A stretch of 57,229 nucleotides of DNA from a virus. The notes under the pieces are model-generated. The model saw nothing but the letters and a program-made list of their open reading frames with translations. It made no database searches and was not told the origin of the DNA. The DNA is taken from IMG/VR virus record IMGVR_UViG_3300017783_000023, positions 1 to 57,229 of that record; one strand, written 5' to 3'. Shown piece by piece: positions 8,135 to 15,597 of this stretch (its first letter is position 1; each line of letters starts with the position of its first letter). The translations under genes were made by a program, and so were the position numbers.

Positions 8135-8383
8135 ATGGCAGCGCCAAAATCAACAGCAATTTACTCACGTCCTGGGTGTCCTTTCTGCACAAAGATTAAA
8201 GAAGTATATCGAATGAAGGGATGGTCCTTCTCAGAGTTTGTTTTGAATGTTAACTTTACTAGGCAGCAATTCTATGCTGAGTTTGGTAATGGAGCAACCT
8301 TCCCACAGGTAATCATTAACGGACAGAAGATGGGAGGAGCAACTGAAACAGTCAAGTATCTGAGAGAATCAAAACTACTGTGA
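8135..8383 (+). CDS. Dithiol glutaredoxin
   Basis: An 82-residue protein with the glutaredoxin fold pattern. The active site CPFC is at residues 15-18 (SRPGCPFCTK), followed by a cis-Pro segment TFPQVIING and the GG motif MGGATE. In T4-like phages the equivalent (NrdC) supplies electrons to ribonucleotide reductase or reduces other disulfides. It starts just after the 8092-8113 terminator. Confidence 0.85.
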   Translation: MAAPKSTAIYSRPGCPFCTKIKEVYRMKGWSFSEFVLNVNFTRQQFYAEFGNGATFPQVIINGQKMGGATETVKYLRESKLL

Positions 8384-8398
8384 AGGATCACACAACCC

Positions 8399-8406
8399 AC
8401 TAAATA
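8399..8406 (+). promoter_or_regulatory. Late-promoter-like octamer ACTAAATA
   Basis: ACTAAATA lies 21 nt upstream of the gene at 8428 and differs from the NATAAATA late consensus at one base. Similar CTAAATA octamers precede several genes in this window (12780, 19076, 29209). Confidence 0.4.
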
Positions 8407-8427
8407 GTTTCAATATCGGAGGCATCA

Positions 8428-8664
8428 ATGGCTGATCTTACGTTTCTATACATTGCCTTCTTCCTTACTCTAGGAGCATTCCTCCTAGGGTTTATCTCAT
8501 CCTGGAATCTGAAGTCAATTTTTGACGAGTGGAAAGAGCGAGCAGAGTATGCTGCTGTCGTCATGCATCCTGAGATGTATGATGATGACGGTGAGTTGAC
8601 AGATCAACCACTCTACTACTTGCGCTTCCACGAAGAAGATGATATGATTGATGATGAGGACTAA
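8428..8664 (+). CDS. Single-pass membrane protein
   Basis: A 78-residue protein with one strong transmembrane helix at residues 4-25 (FLYIAFFLTLGAFLLGF). A cytoplasmic amphipathic segment (KSIFDEWKERAEYAAVVM) and a very acidic C-terminus (HEEDDMIDDED) follow. The ribosome site is aggag-like (ggaggcatca, 8419). Small proteins of this type recur in cyanophage genomes; the function is unknown. Confidence 0.65.
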   Translation: MADLTFLYIAFFLTLGAFLLGFISSWNLKSIFDEWKERAEYAAVVMHPEMYDDDGELTDQPLYYLRFHEEDDMIDDED

Positions 8665-8682
8665 ACTCTACCTGAAATAACT

Positions 8683-9120
8683 ATGAAACTGATGATTTCT
8701 GAGGTGCTTCAGAAAGCACATAATGCAAAGACCAAAGCAGAGAAAGTACAAATCCTGAAGGATAACAACAGTCAGACACTACGCTCTATCTTCATCGTCA
8801 ACTTTGATGACTCGGTGGTACCTCGTGTGCCACCAGGTGAAGATGTCCCTTACCGTCCTAACGAGGCACCTAAGGGCACAGAGCACACACTGCTAGAGAA
8901 AGAAGGACGTAAGTTGTATCGCTTCTTTGAAGGTGGTGACGATACGTTGTCTACAATGAAGATCGAGAGCATGTTTATTCAAATGCTTGAAGGACTTCAT
9001 GTGTCTGAAGCAGAGGTGCTTGTTAAAGCAATCAATAAGACTCTTCACAAGAAGTATCGAGTCACCTTGGCGGTGGTCAAGGAAGCATTTCCAACTATCG
9101 ATTGGGGCGGTAGGTCTTGA
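8683..9120 (+). CDS. DUF6433-like conserved phage protein
   Basis: A 145-residue soluble protein. Its N-terminal helix (SEVLQKAHNAKTKAEKVQIL), central motif RPNEAPKGTEHTLLEKEGRK and C-terminal FPTIDWGG match, from memory, the DUF6433 family of T4-like cyanophages. Function is unknown. Its TGA overlaps a TTG start of the next gene. Confidence 0.6.
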   Translation: MKLMISEVLQKAHNAKTKAEKVQILKDNNSQTLRSIFIVNFDDSVVPRVPPGEDVPYRPNEAPKGTEHTLLEKEGRKLYRFFEGGDDTLSTMKIESMFIQMLEGLHVSEAEVLVKAINKTLHKKYRVTLAVVKEAFPTIDWGGRS

Positions 9121-9377
9121 GTAAGATTAAAGTCCTACAAGAAAAGTGTGATGCATCTGCTGCTGAAGATAGATCTTTACCCTACACAGCATACCTTGTA
9201 TGTTATGAAGTAGATGGTCAAGAGACTTACGATCTCGTTACGAGTGTTAAAAACGTAGATATCTTTGACCACTACTGGGACTTGTATAAGTCAGGTTTCA
9301 AGTGGTATAAGCAATCTGAAGGTAGAGTGTCACCTAAGTTGTGGAATAACCCTAACGCAGTAACCAAATCGAAATGA
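9117..9377 (+). CDS. Hypothetical protein with TTG start
   Basis: An 86-residue soluble alpha/beta protein. No ATG is available before residue 1, so the start is TTG at 9117, overlapping the previous TGA (TTGA). It contains AYLVCYEVDGQETYDLVTS and the aromatic stretch DHYWDLYKSGFKWYKQ. No family recognised. Confidence 0.6.
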   Translation: MSKIKVLQEKCDASAAEDRSLPYTAYLVCYEVDGQETYDLVTSVKNVDIFDHYWDLYKSGFKWYKQSEGRVSPKLWNNPNAVTKSK

Positions 9378-9649
9378 CAAACAACGAAGTATATCTAGAC
9401 CCTCGAAGGGTAAACCAATCTCAACAACCTCAAGAAGAACCTAGATTGACAGCAGAGCAGCAAGAGATTGAGTCCAACGTTGAGATGGGTAAGGCAGTTG
9501 CCATTGCCCTGACCTCATTAGTGGTGACCCCATTTGTGTTGATGATCGTATGGAATGCAATTGTGCCTGGACTTTTTGCACTCTCTGGGTTAAACTACTT
9601 ACAGTCCATGGGAATTATTGTAATTTCCAAATTGATTAGAGGAAAATGA
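9374..9649 (+). CDS. Membrane-associated hypothetical protein
   Basis: A 91-residue protein with a polar N-terminal half rich in Gln (SQQPQEEPRLTAEQQEIE). A hydrophobic transmembrane segment follows (VAIALTSLVVTPFVLMIVW, about residues 42-60) and then a second, weaker one. It overlaps its neighbours by ATGA-type junctions. Function unknown. Confidence 0.6.
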   Translation: MTNNEVYLDPRRVNQSQQPQEEPRLTAEQQEIESNVEMGKAVAIALTSLVVTPFVLMIVWNAIVPGLFALSGLNYLQSMGIIVISKLIRGK

Positions 9650-10374
9650 TGACAAAACCAACGGTAACTATATCAACACCAGAAGTCTGTTATGTGTCGT
9701 CTACCCCAGATGCAGAGAAGCACATGGGGTATGTTGCTAGAGTAAGTAACCCCAAGAATCAGAGAAACCCCGAGGTAGCAGGTCTCTTACGATACTGTAT
9801 CAAGCATGGTCACTGGTCAGTATTTGAGCAGGCATTCATGACTCTTGAAATCAATACCACGAGGGGATTGGCGGCTCAGATCTTGAGGCATAGGTCCTTC
9901 ACGTATCAAGAGTTTTCACAGCGGTATGCCGACACAAACCTACTCGCAGAGACCATCCCTGTCCCTGACCTTCGCTCTCAGGACACTAAGAATCGTCAGA
10001 ATTCTAATGATGACGTTGATGAGCAGGAGAAAGCGTTTCTCCAGGGTAGAATCTCACAATATTTTAATGAAGGTATGGATCTCTACAACGAGTTATTGTC
10101 TCGTGGTATTGCTAAAGAGTGCGCTCGTTTTGTGTTGCCTCTTGCTACGCCTACCAAAATCTTTATGACAGGTTCTGTGCGTTCATGGATCCATTATATA
10201 GAATTAAGATCTGCTCACGGCACACAGAAAGAGCACATGGAGATTGCTGAGTTATGTAAGGGACACTTCAGTTGTAAGTTTCCTATCGTTGCCAAAGCAA
10301 TGGACTGGTGTGAAGACTGTGACTGTCCTGATGATTATGCAGACTGTCTACAACCCGCACTGAGGATTGATTAA
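9646..10374 (+). CDS. thyX: ThyX, flavin-dependent thymidylate synthase
   Basis: A 242-residue protein with the ThyX signature RHRSFTYQEFSQRY at residues 81-94 and the C-terminal WIHYIELRSAHGTQKEH substrate-binding segment. It methylates dUMP to dTMP using methylene-tetrahydrofolate, FAD and NADPH. ThyX is common in cyanophages and supports phage DNA synthesis. The gene starts ATGATG at 9646, overlapping the previous stop; the second ATG is equally possible. Confidence 0.92.
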   Translation: MMTKPTVTISTPEVCYVSSTPDAEKHMGYVARVSNPKNQRNPEVAGLLRYCIKHGHWSVFEQAFMTLEINTTRGLAAQILRHRSFTYQEFSQRYADTNLLAETIPVPDLRSQDTKNRQNSNDDVDEQEKAFLQGRISQYFNEGMDLYNELLSRGIAKECARFVLPLATPTKIFMTGSVRSWIHYIELRSAHGTQKEHMEIAELCKGHFSCKFPIVAKAMDWCEDCDCPDDYADCLQPALRID

Positions 10375-10604
10375 TGCCTACATATAACGTAGTAAATAAG
10401 ACTACGGGAGAGAAACAAGAGTTTAATATGTCAATGGTCAAGTATGATCAATGGCGTAAAGATAACCCTGACTGGGACAAAGACTGGCAGGCAGGAGTCG
10501 CAGGCACAACCTACGGCGAGCCTAAGCAGTCGGATGGTTTCAAAGAGGTTATGCAGAAGATGCAAGCCCAACACCCAGTAGCAAATCTATCCCGTTACAC
10601 CTAA
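10374..10604 (+). CDS. Small conserved hypothetical protein
   Basis: A 76-residue protein starting MPTYNVVNKTTGEKQEF, a beta-hairpin-like start, followed by a Trp-rich helix (YDQWRKDNPDWDKDWQAG) and a C-terminal helix with KEVMQKMQ. Its start overlaps the thyX stop (TAATG). Proteins of this kind occur between thyX and phoH in cyanophages as far as I recall. Function unknown. Confidence 0.55.
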   Translation: MPTYNVVNKTTGEKQEFNMSMVKYDQWRKDNPDWDKDWQAGVAGTTYGEPKQSDGFKEVMQKMQAQHPVANLSRYT

Positions 10605-10607
10605 AGT

Positions 10608-11366
10608 ATGACCTCAACTCCAAAGACCAAGACTCGACGCCGCTCGACTAAGGCTATGACTGCAAAGCAGATGAGAAGAAAGAAACCTATTAACCTTGAT
10701 CACCTGAAGGATATCAATCCTCTTACTGATAATCAGGAAAGAATCTTTAACTCATATAGTGAGGGTAAGAATCTGGTCTTACATGGTGCTGCTGGCACAG
10801 GTAAGACTTTCATTAGTCTTTACCTAGCATTGCGTGAGGTTATGGACATTGAGTCTCCATACGAGAAAGTATACATGGTCCGATCTCTTGTGCCTACTAG
10901 AGAGATTGGTTTCCTACCTGGTGACCATGAAGATAAGAGTAACCTTTACCAGATTCCTTATAAGAATATGGTGAAGTATATGTTTGAGATGCCTGATGAC
11001 AATGCATTTGAGGCACTGTATGACAACCTCAGGGCACAAGAAACCATCTCATTCTGGTCCACCTCATTCATTCGTGGTGTGACCCTTGACAAGTGCATTA
11101 TAATAGTAGATGAATTCAGTAACCTAAACTTCCACGAGCTTGATTCAATCATCACTCGTGTTGGTGACGACGCTAAGATCATCTTCTCAGGTGACTACAC
11201 CCAGTCCGATCTCGTTAAGAGCAATGAAAGGAATGGTGTGCTAGACTTCATGAAGATCCTTGACTCCATGCCATCATTCGACTGTGTTGAATTTGGTATT
11301 GAAGACATCGTTAGATCTGGTTTGGTTAAAGAGTATCTTGTATCTAAAATCAACATGGGAATGTGA
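10608..11366 (+). CDS. phoH: PhoH-like P-loop ATPase
   Basis: A 252-residue protein with a Walker A motif GAAGTGKT at residues 60-67, the PhoH-typical segment MVRSLVPTREIGFLPGD and a Walker B CIIIVDEFSN near 162-171. The basic N-terminal tail (KTKTRRRSTKAM) may bind nucleic acid. phoH is one of the most frequent auxiliary genes in marine phages; its exact role, whether in phosphate stress or RNA metabolism, is unsettled. It abuts the exonuclease gene. Confidence 0.9.
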   Translation: MTSTPKTKTRRRSTKAMTAKQMRRKKPINLDHLKDINPLTDNQERIFNSYSEGKNLVLHGAAGTGKTFISLYLALREVMDIESPYEKVYMVRSLVPTREIGFLPGDHEDKSNLYQIPYKNMVKYMFEMPDDNAFEALYDNLRAQETISFWSTSFIRGVTLDKCIIIVDEFSNLNFHELDSIITRVGDDAKIIFSGDYTQSDLVKSNERNGVLDFMKILDSMPSFDCVEFGIEDIVRSGLVKEYLVSKINMGM

Positions 11367-12038
11367 ATGTTTAATTATGTCGGTCCTGCTTCTCCACTCG
11401 AAGAGTTAGAAAGTAGGACATTGAATCATGGAAGATTCTATAAGACCGATATCGGTTGGATGCCTAGCGTCACAACTGTTGTCGGTCATCATACTAAGCA
11501 GGGTATTCTTGCTTGGGAAAAGCGTGTAGGTTTCACTGAAGCAGAAAGAATCCGACGTGCTGCGTCGTGGCGTGGCACAAAGTATCATCACATTGTGGAG
11601 CACTATCTTAAGAATGAATTGGAAGAAGTTAAAAAAAGCGAGGGTCTTCCCTCGTACCTTTTTAGGTTTGCTCGTAAGGACCTTGATCGTATTGGTAATA
11701 TCCATGCTATTGAAGCCCCTCTTCATTCTAATAAGCTCGGCATTGCTGGTCGTGTTGATTGTATTGCTGAGTTTGACAACGAATTAGCAATCATTGACTT
11801 CAAAACTACTACTCAATTGAAGAAAGAAGAGTATCTTGAGTCATACTTCGTCCAAGAGTCAGCGTATGCATACATGTATTACGAGATGACTGGTGTTGAA
11901 GTTGATAAACTTGTAACAATCTCAGTATCTGAGCAAGGTGACATGCAAGTGGTCCAAAAGTATGATAAGATACCATACATCAATACACTCATCGATTGGA
12001 TTGAAGACTACCGTTACTACGTGGAGGGCACCAAGTGA
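11367..12038 (+). CDS. PD-(D/E)XK exonuclease (RecB/Cas4-like)
   Basis: A 223-residue nuclease-like protein. It has the RecB-type residues in order: G70 to H74 (GTKYHH), D131 in GRVDCIAEF, D144-F-K146 in AIIDFKTTT, and Q163 to Y167 (QESAY). This is the metal-binding core of the PD-(D/E)XK superfamily. It starts directly after the phoH stop. In cyanophages such proteins are annotated as exonucleases of DNA replication, recombination or host DNA breakdown. Polarity and substrate cannot be read from sequence. Confidence 0.75.
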   Translation: MFNYVGPASPLEELESRTLNHGRFYKTDIGWMPSVTTVVGHHTKQGILAWEKRVGFTEAERIRRAASWRGTKYHHIVEHYLKNELEEVKKSEGLPSYLFRFARKDLDRIGNIHAIEAPLHSNKLGIAGRVDCIAEFDNELAIIDFKTTTQLKKEEYLESYFVQESAYAYMYYEMTGVEVDKLVTISVSEQGDMQVVQKYDKIPYINTLIDWIEDYRYYVEGTK

Positions 12039-12283
12039 TGAAAGAAATTGAAGAAAAGTTTATGACTCAGGGTAAATTTACCTCTCTTGTTGAGTCAAGA
12101 GTTAAACAAAGTCAAGGACTTATAAATTATATTGAAGCAGTCACATCTATTTGTGAAGAGTTTGAGATTGAGGTTGAAATTGTTAGTAAACTCATCTCAA
12201 AACCTCTAAAGGATAAGATTAAGTGGGATGCACAGCAACTTAATTACATAAAACGAACAAGCAGAGGAATACTGCCACTATGA
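12035..12283 (+). CDS. 33: gp33-like late-transcription coactivator
   Basis: An 82-residue, mostly helical protein. The segment LINYIEAVTSICEEFEIEVE and the position between the exonuclease and DUF1825 genes match gp33 of T4-like cyanophages. T4 gp33 links RNA polymerase to the sliding clamp at late promoters. This fits the TATAAATA promoters found through the window. It overlaps its neighbours by ATGA-type junctions. The assignment rests on a pattern from memory. Confidence 0.6.
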   Translation: MMKEIEEKFMTQGKFTSLVESRVKQSQGLINYIEAVTSICEEFEIEVEIVSKLISKPLKDKIKWDAQQLNYIKRTSRGILPL

Positions 12284-12645
12284 CTAACGATTTTTTCAAG
12301 AGTGATGTCGTCCACAAAGAGATAGAAGAGATCCAAGAGGTTTATACAGACCTCTTGAAGATGTCTGCTGGTCTTCAGGACTTCGATCCAGCACAGAGAC
12401 TAGAGCATGTGGAGAAGACACTAGAGTTGATTGCCAAGCAGAAAGTATTTTACTCTCGTTTGGCATTGGCATCTCATGGTGTCAATCCTGATGATGAAGA
12501 GAATGAGGATGCTAAATTAGTCAAGGATCGTATCGATCTATTGTCTGAGCAATACTCTGGCGGAATGAATCTGATGATGATTCTCCAACAGATGGAAGAC
12601 AAACTACAAGTATGGCGTAAGGAGTTACGAAATGACGAATCCTAA
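12280..12645 (+). CDS. DUF1825 family protein
   Basis: A 121-residue helical protein. FFKSDVVHKEIEEIQEVY at the start and QKVFYSRLALAS in the middle fit DUF1825, a family I know from cyanobacteria and their phages. Function is unknown, but its restriction to that lineage supports a cyanobacterial host. Confidence 0.6.
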   Translation: MTNDFFKSDVVHKEIEEIQEVYTDLLKMSAGLQDFDPAQRLEHVEKTLELIAKQKVFYSRLALASHGVNPDDEENEDAKLVKDRIDLLSEQYSGGMNLMMILQQMEDKLQVWRKELRNDES

Positions 12646-12784
12646 TGCACTCTATGAGGACATGCAGCGTCTGGATGACCTCTATGAGGAGTTGTGCTGG
12701 AGTCCAGACGATGACCTTCAATTCACCCATGACGGTGAGCGTGTGCTGATTATAAACCGCACACAGCAGGTTGACAAGACCTAA
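12632..12784 (+). CDS. Short conserved acidic protein upstream of gp32
   Basis: A 50-residue ORF beginning MTNPNALYEDMQRLDDLYEE and ending INRTQQVDKT, overlapping the DUF1825 gene by 14 nt. It is acidic and partly helical. Short proteins of this kind precede gp32 in cyanophages as far as I recall. Its stop lies inside the CTAAATA motif upstream of gp32. Confidence 0.55.
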   Translation: MTNPNALYEDMQRLDDLYEELCWSPDDDLQFTHDGERVLIINRTQQVDKT

Positions 12785-12787
12785 ATA
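12780..12787 (+). promoter_or_regulatory. Late-promoter-like octamer CCTAAATA upstream of gp32
   Basis: CCTAAATA lies 62 nt before the gp32 start, one mismatch from NATAAATA. A TTGACA at 12771-12776 is adjacent but has no convincing -10 at 16-18 nt. Confidence 0.35.
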
Positions 12788-12849
12788 CTATGCCATCATA
12801 CGTTGGTGGCACACAAACATACCACAATACAAACACAACGGAGAAACAC

Positions 12850-13770
12850 ATGTCATTCGCAAGTCTCAAGAAGAAGTCAGGCACATTTGATAAACTGACT
12901 CAGCAAATTGAGAAGATGTCCAAGCCACAGGGTGCAGGTCCTGATGAGCGTCTCTGGAAACCTGGAGTGGACAAGTCTGGAAACGGTTATGCCGTTATCC
13001 GATTCCTGCCTGAGCCTGATGGTGAAGACCTTCCATGGGCACAAGTGTGGAGCCACGCATTTCAAGGTCCTGGTGGTTGGTATATTGAAAACTCTCTCAC
13101 CACTATGAATCAAAAAGATCCAGTCGGTGAGTTGAATCGCACCCTGTGGAATAGTGGGATTGATTCTGATAAAGAGATTGCACGTAAGCAGAAGCGTAAG
13201 CTCTCTTACTACAGCAACATCTATGTTGTGAAGGATCAACTGAATCCTCAAAACGAGGGTAAAGTATTCCTTTATAAGTATGGTAAGAAGATCCACGACA
13301 AGGTGGTCTCTTCCATGCAACCACAGTTTGAGGATGAGACTCCTGTCAATCCTTTTGATATGTGGCAAGGATCAGATTTCCGTATCAAGATCCAAACCAT
13401 TGGTGGATACTGGAATTATGATAAGTCTGACTTCGCAGCACCTGCTACTCTTGGTGGGTTTGATGATGAGCGACTTGAAGAAATCTGGAAGTCACAGTAT
13501 TCTCTCAAAGAGTTTACTGATCCAGGTGCATTTAAGTCCTATGAGAAGTTGGAAGAGCGTCTGAATATGGTCCTTAACAAGGGTCGCACTCAGGTCCGTG
13601 GTCGTGATGAGTCTGAAGAAGCAGTGTATGCTGACTCTCTTGTGACAGCTGAAACTCCGTCATATTCTACCCCCACACCCAGTGGGTTTGGTGATAAGAT
13701 TGAAGAGTTAAACAAGGCAGATGATGGTCCTGACCTTGACTATTTCGCTGCTCTCGCCGCTGAAGATTGA
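12850..13770 (+). CDS. 32: gp32, single-stranded DNA-binding protein
   Basis: A 306-residue protein (T4 gp32 has 301). The start is placed at ATG 12850, giving MSFASLKKKSG, because it has a good ribosome site (acggag, 12838-12843) and matches the usual N-terminus. An in-frame ATG at 12790 would add 20 unusual residues. The N-terminal helix is basic, the core holds the OB-fold (YAVIRFLPEPDGEDLPW, YSNIYVVKD, FRIKIQTIGGYWNYD) and the tail is acidic (DDGPDLDYFAALAAED), as required for protein recruitment. The core has no Cys, so the T4 zinc site is absent. It coats ssDNA in replication and recombination. Confidence 0.88.
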   Translation: MSFASLKKKSGTFDKLTQQIEKMSKPQGAGPDERLWKPGVDKSGNGYAVIRFLPEPDGEDLPWAQVWSHAFQGPGGWYIENSLTTMNQKDPVGELNRTLWNSGIDSDKEIARKQKRKLSYYSNIYVVKDQLNPQNEGKVFLYKYGKKIHDKVVSSMQPQFEDETPVNPFDMWQGSDFRIKIQTIGGYWNYDKSDFAAPATLGGFDDERLEEIWKSQYSLKEFTDPGAFKSYEKLEERLNMVLNKGRTQVRGRDESEEAVYADSLVTAETPSYSTPTPSGFGDKIEELNKADDGPDLDYFAALAAED

Positions 13771-14051
13771 TGAAACTACTGGTCGCCGCTACTGCTCTGC
13801 TACTTGCAGCAACGCCTGCTCAAGCAATTACCTGGAAAGAATTCTGGGAGCCGTTTGATGGCGACCAGCATCATCATTATCACCATGGTTACCCAGCACC
13901 TCGCAGGTGCCAGGTAACTAAGACAAGAAGAGTATGGATCCCTGGGCATTACACAGGATTCTATACTGCTCCTGGTCAACCTGACTGGATACCTGGCAGG
14001 TGGTCAACACGGACAAGGACTCGGTGGGTTCCATGCCGCCCCTATCGCTGA
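13770..14051 (+). CDS. Small secreted His/Trp-rich protein
   Basis: A 93-residue protein with a signal peptide (KLLVAATALLLAATPAQA, cut before ITWKEF), a His cluster (QHHHYHHGY) and repeated WIPG segments (VWIPGHYTG, DWIPGRWST, RWVP) like the WxPGxW repeats of small periplasmic proteins. The start ATG overlaps the gp32 TGA; a TTG three bases earlier is possible. It has two Cys. It is probably exported to the periplasm; function unknown. Confidence 0.65.
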   Translation: MKLLVAATALLLAATPAQAITWKEFWEPFDGDQHHHYHHGYPAPRRCQVTKTRRVWIPGHYTGFYTAPGQPDWIPGRWSTRTRTRWVPCRPYR

Positions 14052-14137
14052 TCCTATATATTATTTGACTTTTCGTTCACAGGAAGGTCGGAAAAAAACT
14101 CGGGGTATTTTTTCCCCCTCAGGGATTTTTACAAGTT

Positions 14138-14452
14138 ATGCTATCAACCGCTTACCGACTCCGATTAGAGTTTATTTGCAAAAAGATCGCCAATGGCGAA
14201 GAAGTCAAATTAGACGATATGGTATGGGCACAAAAGCTTGCCAAAGCAAATACATCTGCTAATGAGATGTTAAAAATGGCCAGAAGGCAAGCAGCACAAG
14301 ATATTCAAGAAGGCAGCACAGACGATTTTCTGAATAGGATGGGTTTAGGTGATCCCGACCCATCCAATCATAAGAAGGGATTCACTGATGCTGATGATAT
14401 TAAGGATTGGTTTCAGCAAGACAAACCTAGTGATTGGAGGCAACGTGACTAA
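14138..14452 (+). CDS. Conserved phage protein downstream of gp32
   Basis: A 104-residue soluble protein: helical N-terminus (YRLRLEFICKKIANGEEV), a middle rich in Ala/Lys (MLKMARRQAAQDIQ) and the end DIKDWFQQDKPSDWRQRD. This pattern recurs after gp32 in cyanophages as far as I recall. Function unknown. The 86 nt before it hold a weak hairpin (GGGG/CCCC around 14101-14117) but no clear promoter. Confidence 0.6.
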   Translation: MLSTAYRLRLEFICKKIANGEEVKLDDMVWAQKLAKANTSANEMLKMARRQAAQDIQEGSTDDFLNRMGLGDPDPSNHKKGFTDADDIKDWFQQDKPSDWRQRD

Positions 14453-14573
14453 AACTGAGTGTAAAGACAAAATACTCAAATACGTCAAAATACAACTGAA
14501 TAAGTTAAACTTAGAACAACTGAATAACCTTGCTGACAAACATACATGCAAGAAGAAAAAAAAGACCACTTAA
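14445..14573 (+). CDS. Small helical protein, GTG start
   Basis: A 42-residue ORF from GTG 14445, overlapping the previous gene by 8 nt behind a ribosome site (ggaggcaac, 14436). It reads VTKTECKDKILKYV then a Leu-rich helix and a Lys-rich tail (CKKKKKTT). Plausible but unrecognised. Confidence 0.5.
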   Translation: MTKTECKDKILKYVKIQLNKLNLEQLNNLADKHTCKKKKKTT

Positions 14574-14701
14574 ACGATTATGTGGGTGTCCAAACATGGG
14601 ACCCCATTTTCGAGATGATGCGGTATCATTGGGTACATAAGTCTGAGAAGGATCCTGTGCAATTCGTGAAAAACCTCAACCCAGAGCAAGAAGTGCTATG
14701 A
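14546..14701 (+). CDS. Small hypothetical protein
   Basis: A 51-residue ORF starting MQEEKKDHLNDYVGVQTWD and ending NLNPEQEVL. Its TGA overlaps the next ATG (ATGA). It is soluble, acidic at the start and aromatic in the middle (MMRYHWVHK). No family known. Confidence 0.5.
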   Translation: MQEEKKDHLNDYVGVQTWDPIFEMMRYHWVHKSEKDPVQFVKNLNPEQEVL

Positions 14702-14997
14702 GCAGTAAGATGCTATTTCTGGTTGATGCTGGCAACGGCAGATGTATCAGTCACGATGGATACATTCAACTCGGCAGTTTCTCTCATAGCGTAGAGAAGC
14801 ATCTTGAGTTGTGTCCAGATCAGGAATGGCAGGTTACTTATTGGATGCCTGATCCATTCTGTATTAGATATCCAAGAGCAAACTATCAGCATACGATGAA
14901 GGCAAATGAAGGATCGCCCAAGACTGATAATGCACTAGACAATCGTCCAAGAGACTTCCCAGATCAACCCACACAGAGACTTGAAAGGACATTATGA
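14698..14997 (+). CDS. Hypothetical protein
   Basis: A 99-residue soluble protein. An N-terminal segment (KMLFLVDAGNGRCISHDGY) and QEWQVTYWMPDPFCIRYP suggest a small beta domain; the C-terminal third is disordered and rich in Pro, Asp and Arg. It overlaps both neighbours by ATGA. No family recognised. Confidence 0.55.
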   Translation: MSSKMLFLVDAGNGRCISHDGYIQLGSFSHSVEKHLELCPDQEWQVTYWMPDPFCIRYPRANYQHTMKANEGSPKTDNALDNRPRDFPDQPTQRLERTL

Positions 14998-15206
14998 CCA
15001 ATGTGATTGTCCCTATGAGGATATTAGGTAGCGGTCTCGTGATCATTGCCTATTTTATTATTATTCATGTCGATTTAATGTCTGGAGTGCTAACTCAGTT
15101 TGTAGCAGATCTTATTTCAATTCCTTATTTTATTAAGACAAAATCTTGGGATGTTGTTATGATGCTATCATTCCTACTTATAATTTCGGTGTCTAAATTG
15201 TTATGA
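14994..15206 (+). CDS. Two-pass membrane protein
   Basis: A 70-residue protein with two hydrophobic spans (about residues 9-27, ILGSGLVIIAYFIIIHVDL, and 52-68, VVMMLSFLLIISVSKLL) joined by a loop with FIKTKSWD. This pattern occurs in cyanophages as far as I recall. It overlaps its neighbours by ATGA. Function unknown. Confidence 0.6.
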   Translation: MTNVIVPMRILGSGLVIIAYFIIIHVDLMSGVLTQFVADLISIPYFIKTKSWDVVMMLSFLLIISVSKLL

Positions 15207-15349
15207 AAATGTGGGAAACGCAGTGTACTGGATGTGGAAAGATGATTCCCGCCAATCAATGTCCTCAGGTTGGGTGTTATATCCCATCTAAGGGAAAATA
15301 CGAAAACTCTCTATGTAAACCCTGTTGGTTAAAGAAATGCAAGCAGTAA
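15203..15349 (+). CDS. Zinc-ribbon-like microprotein
   Basis: A 48-residue ORF with seven Cys. CxxC pairs lie at residues 8-11 (CTGC) and 38-41 (CKPC), with further Cys at 20, 25 and 46. The spacing suggests a zinc ribbon. The start overlaps the preceding TGA (ATGA). The size and charge suggest a small nucleic-acid- or protein-binding factor; no function can be named. Confidence 0.55.
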   Translation: MKMWETQCTGCGKMIPANQCPQVGCYIPSKGKYENSLCKPCWLKKCKQ

Positions 15350-15597
15350 TCTATTCAAATGGCAGTCAAGAGTGTGAAAGACTGCAAATGCTCCTAAAGT
15401 CGATTTCTACTGAATATTTGCAATATAACATCGGTGAAGACTTTACACAAACCCAATTTCAACAAGAATTTGGAGCAGATGCAGAATACCCCCAATGCGC
15501 TTTAGATAACAAGCACATCGGGGGTTTAAAAGATACTCTACATTTTCTAGACAAACTTGGAGCGATTAATAACCTCCGCCCGACTGCTGTCCAGTAG
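15337..15597 (+). CDS. Glutaredoxin-like protein with a single active-site Cys
   Basis: An 86-residue thioredoxin-fold protein. ATG 15337 gives MQAVIYSNGSQECERL, so the usual CxxC is replaced by SQEC. The cis-Pro segment EYPQCALDN and the GG motif KHIGGLKDTL are kept. It is distinct from the dithiol glutaredoxin at 8135. Its 3' end overlaps the 3' end of gp53 on the other strand by 32 nt. Confidence 0.65.
   Translation: MQAVIYSNGSQECERLQMLLKSISTEYLQYNIGEDFTQTQFQQEFGADAEYPQCALDNKHIGGLKDTLHFLDKLGAINNLRPTAVQ

Noticed and set aside
12771-12799. TTGACA upstream of gp32 as a sigma70 promoter
   Set aside because: The hexamer at 17 nt downstream is CATCAT, a poor -10; the CTAAATA motif nearby is the better candidate.
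12790-12849. Upstream ATG for gp32 adding 20 residues
   Set aside because: The extra residues do not look like a gp32 N-terminus, and ATG 12850 has a clear ribosome site and the MSFASLKK start.
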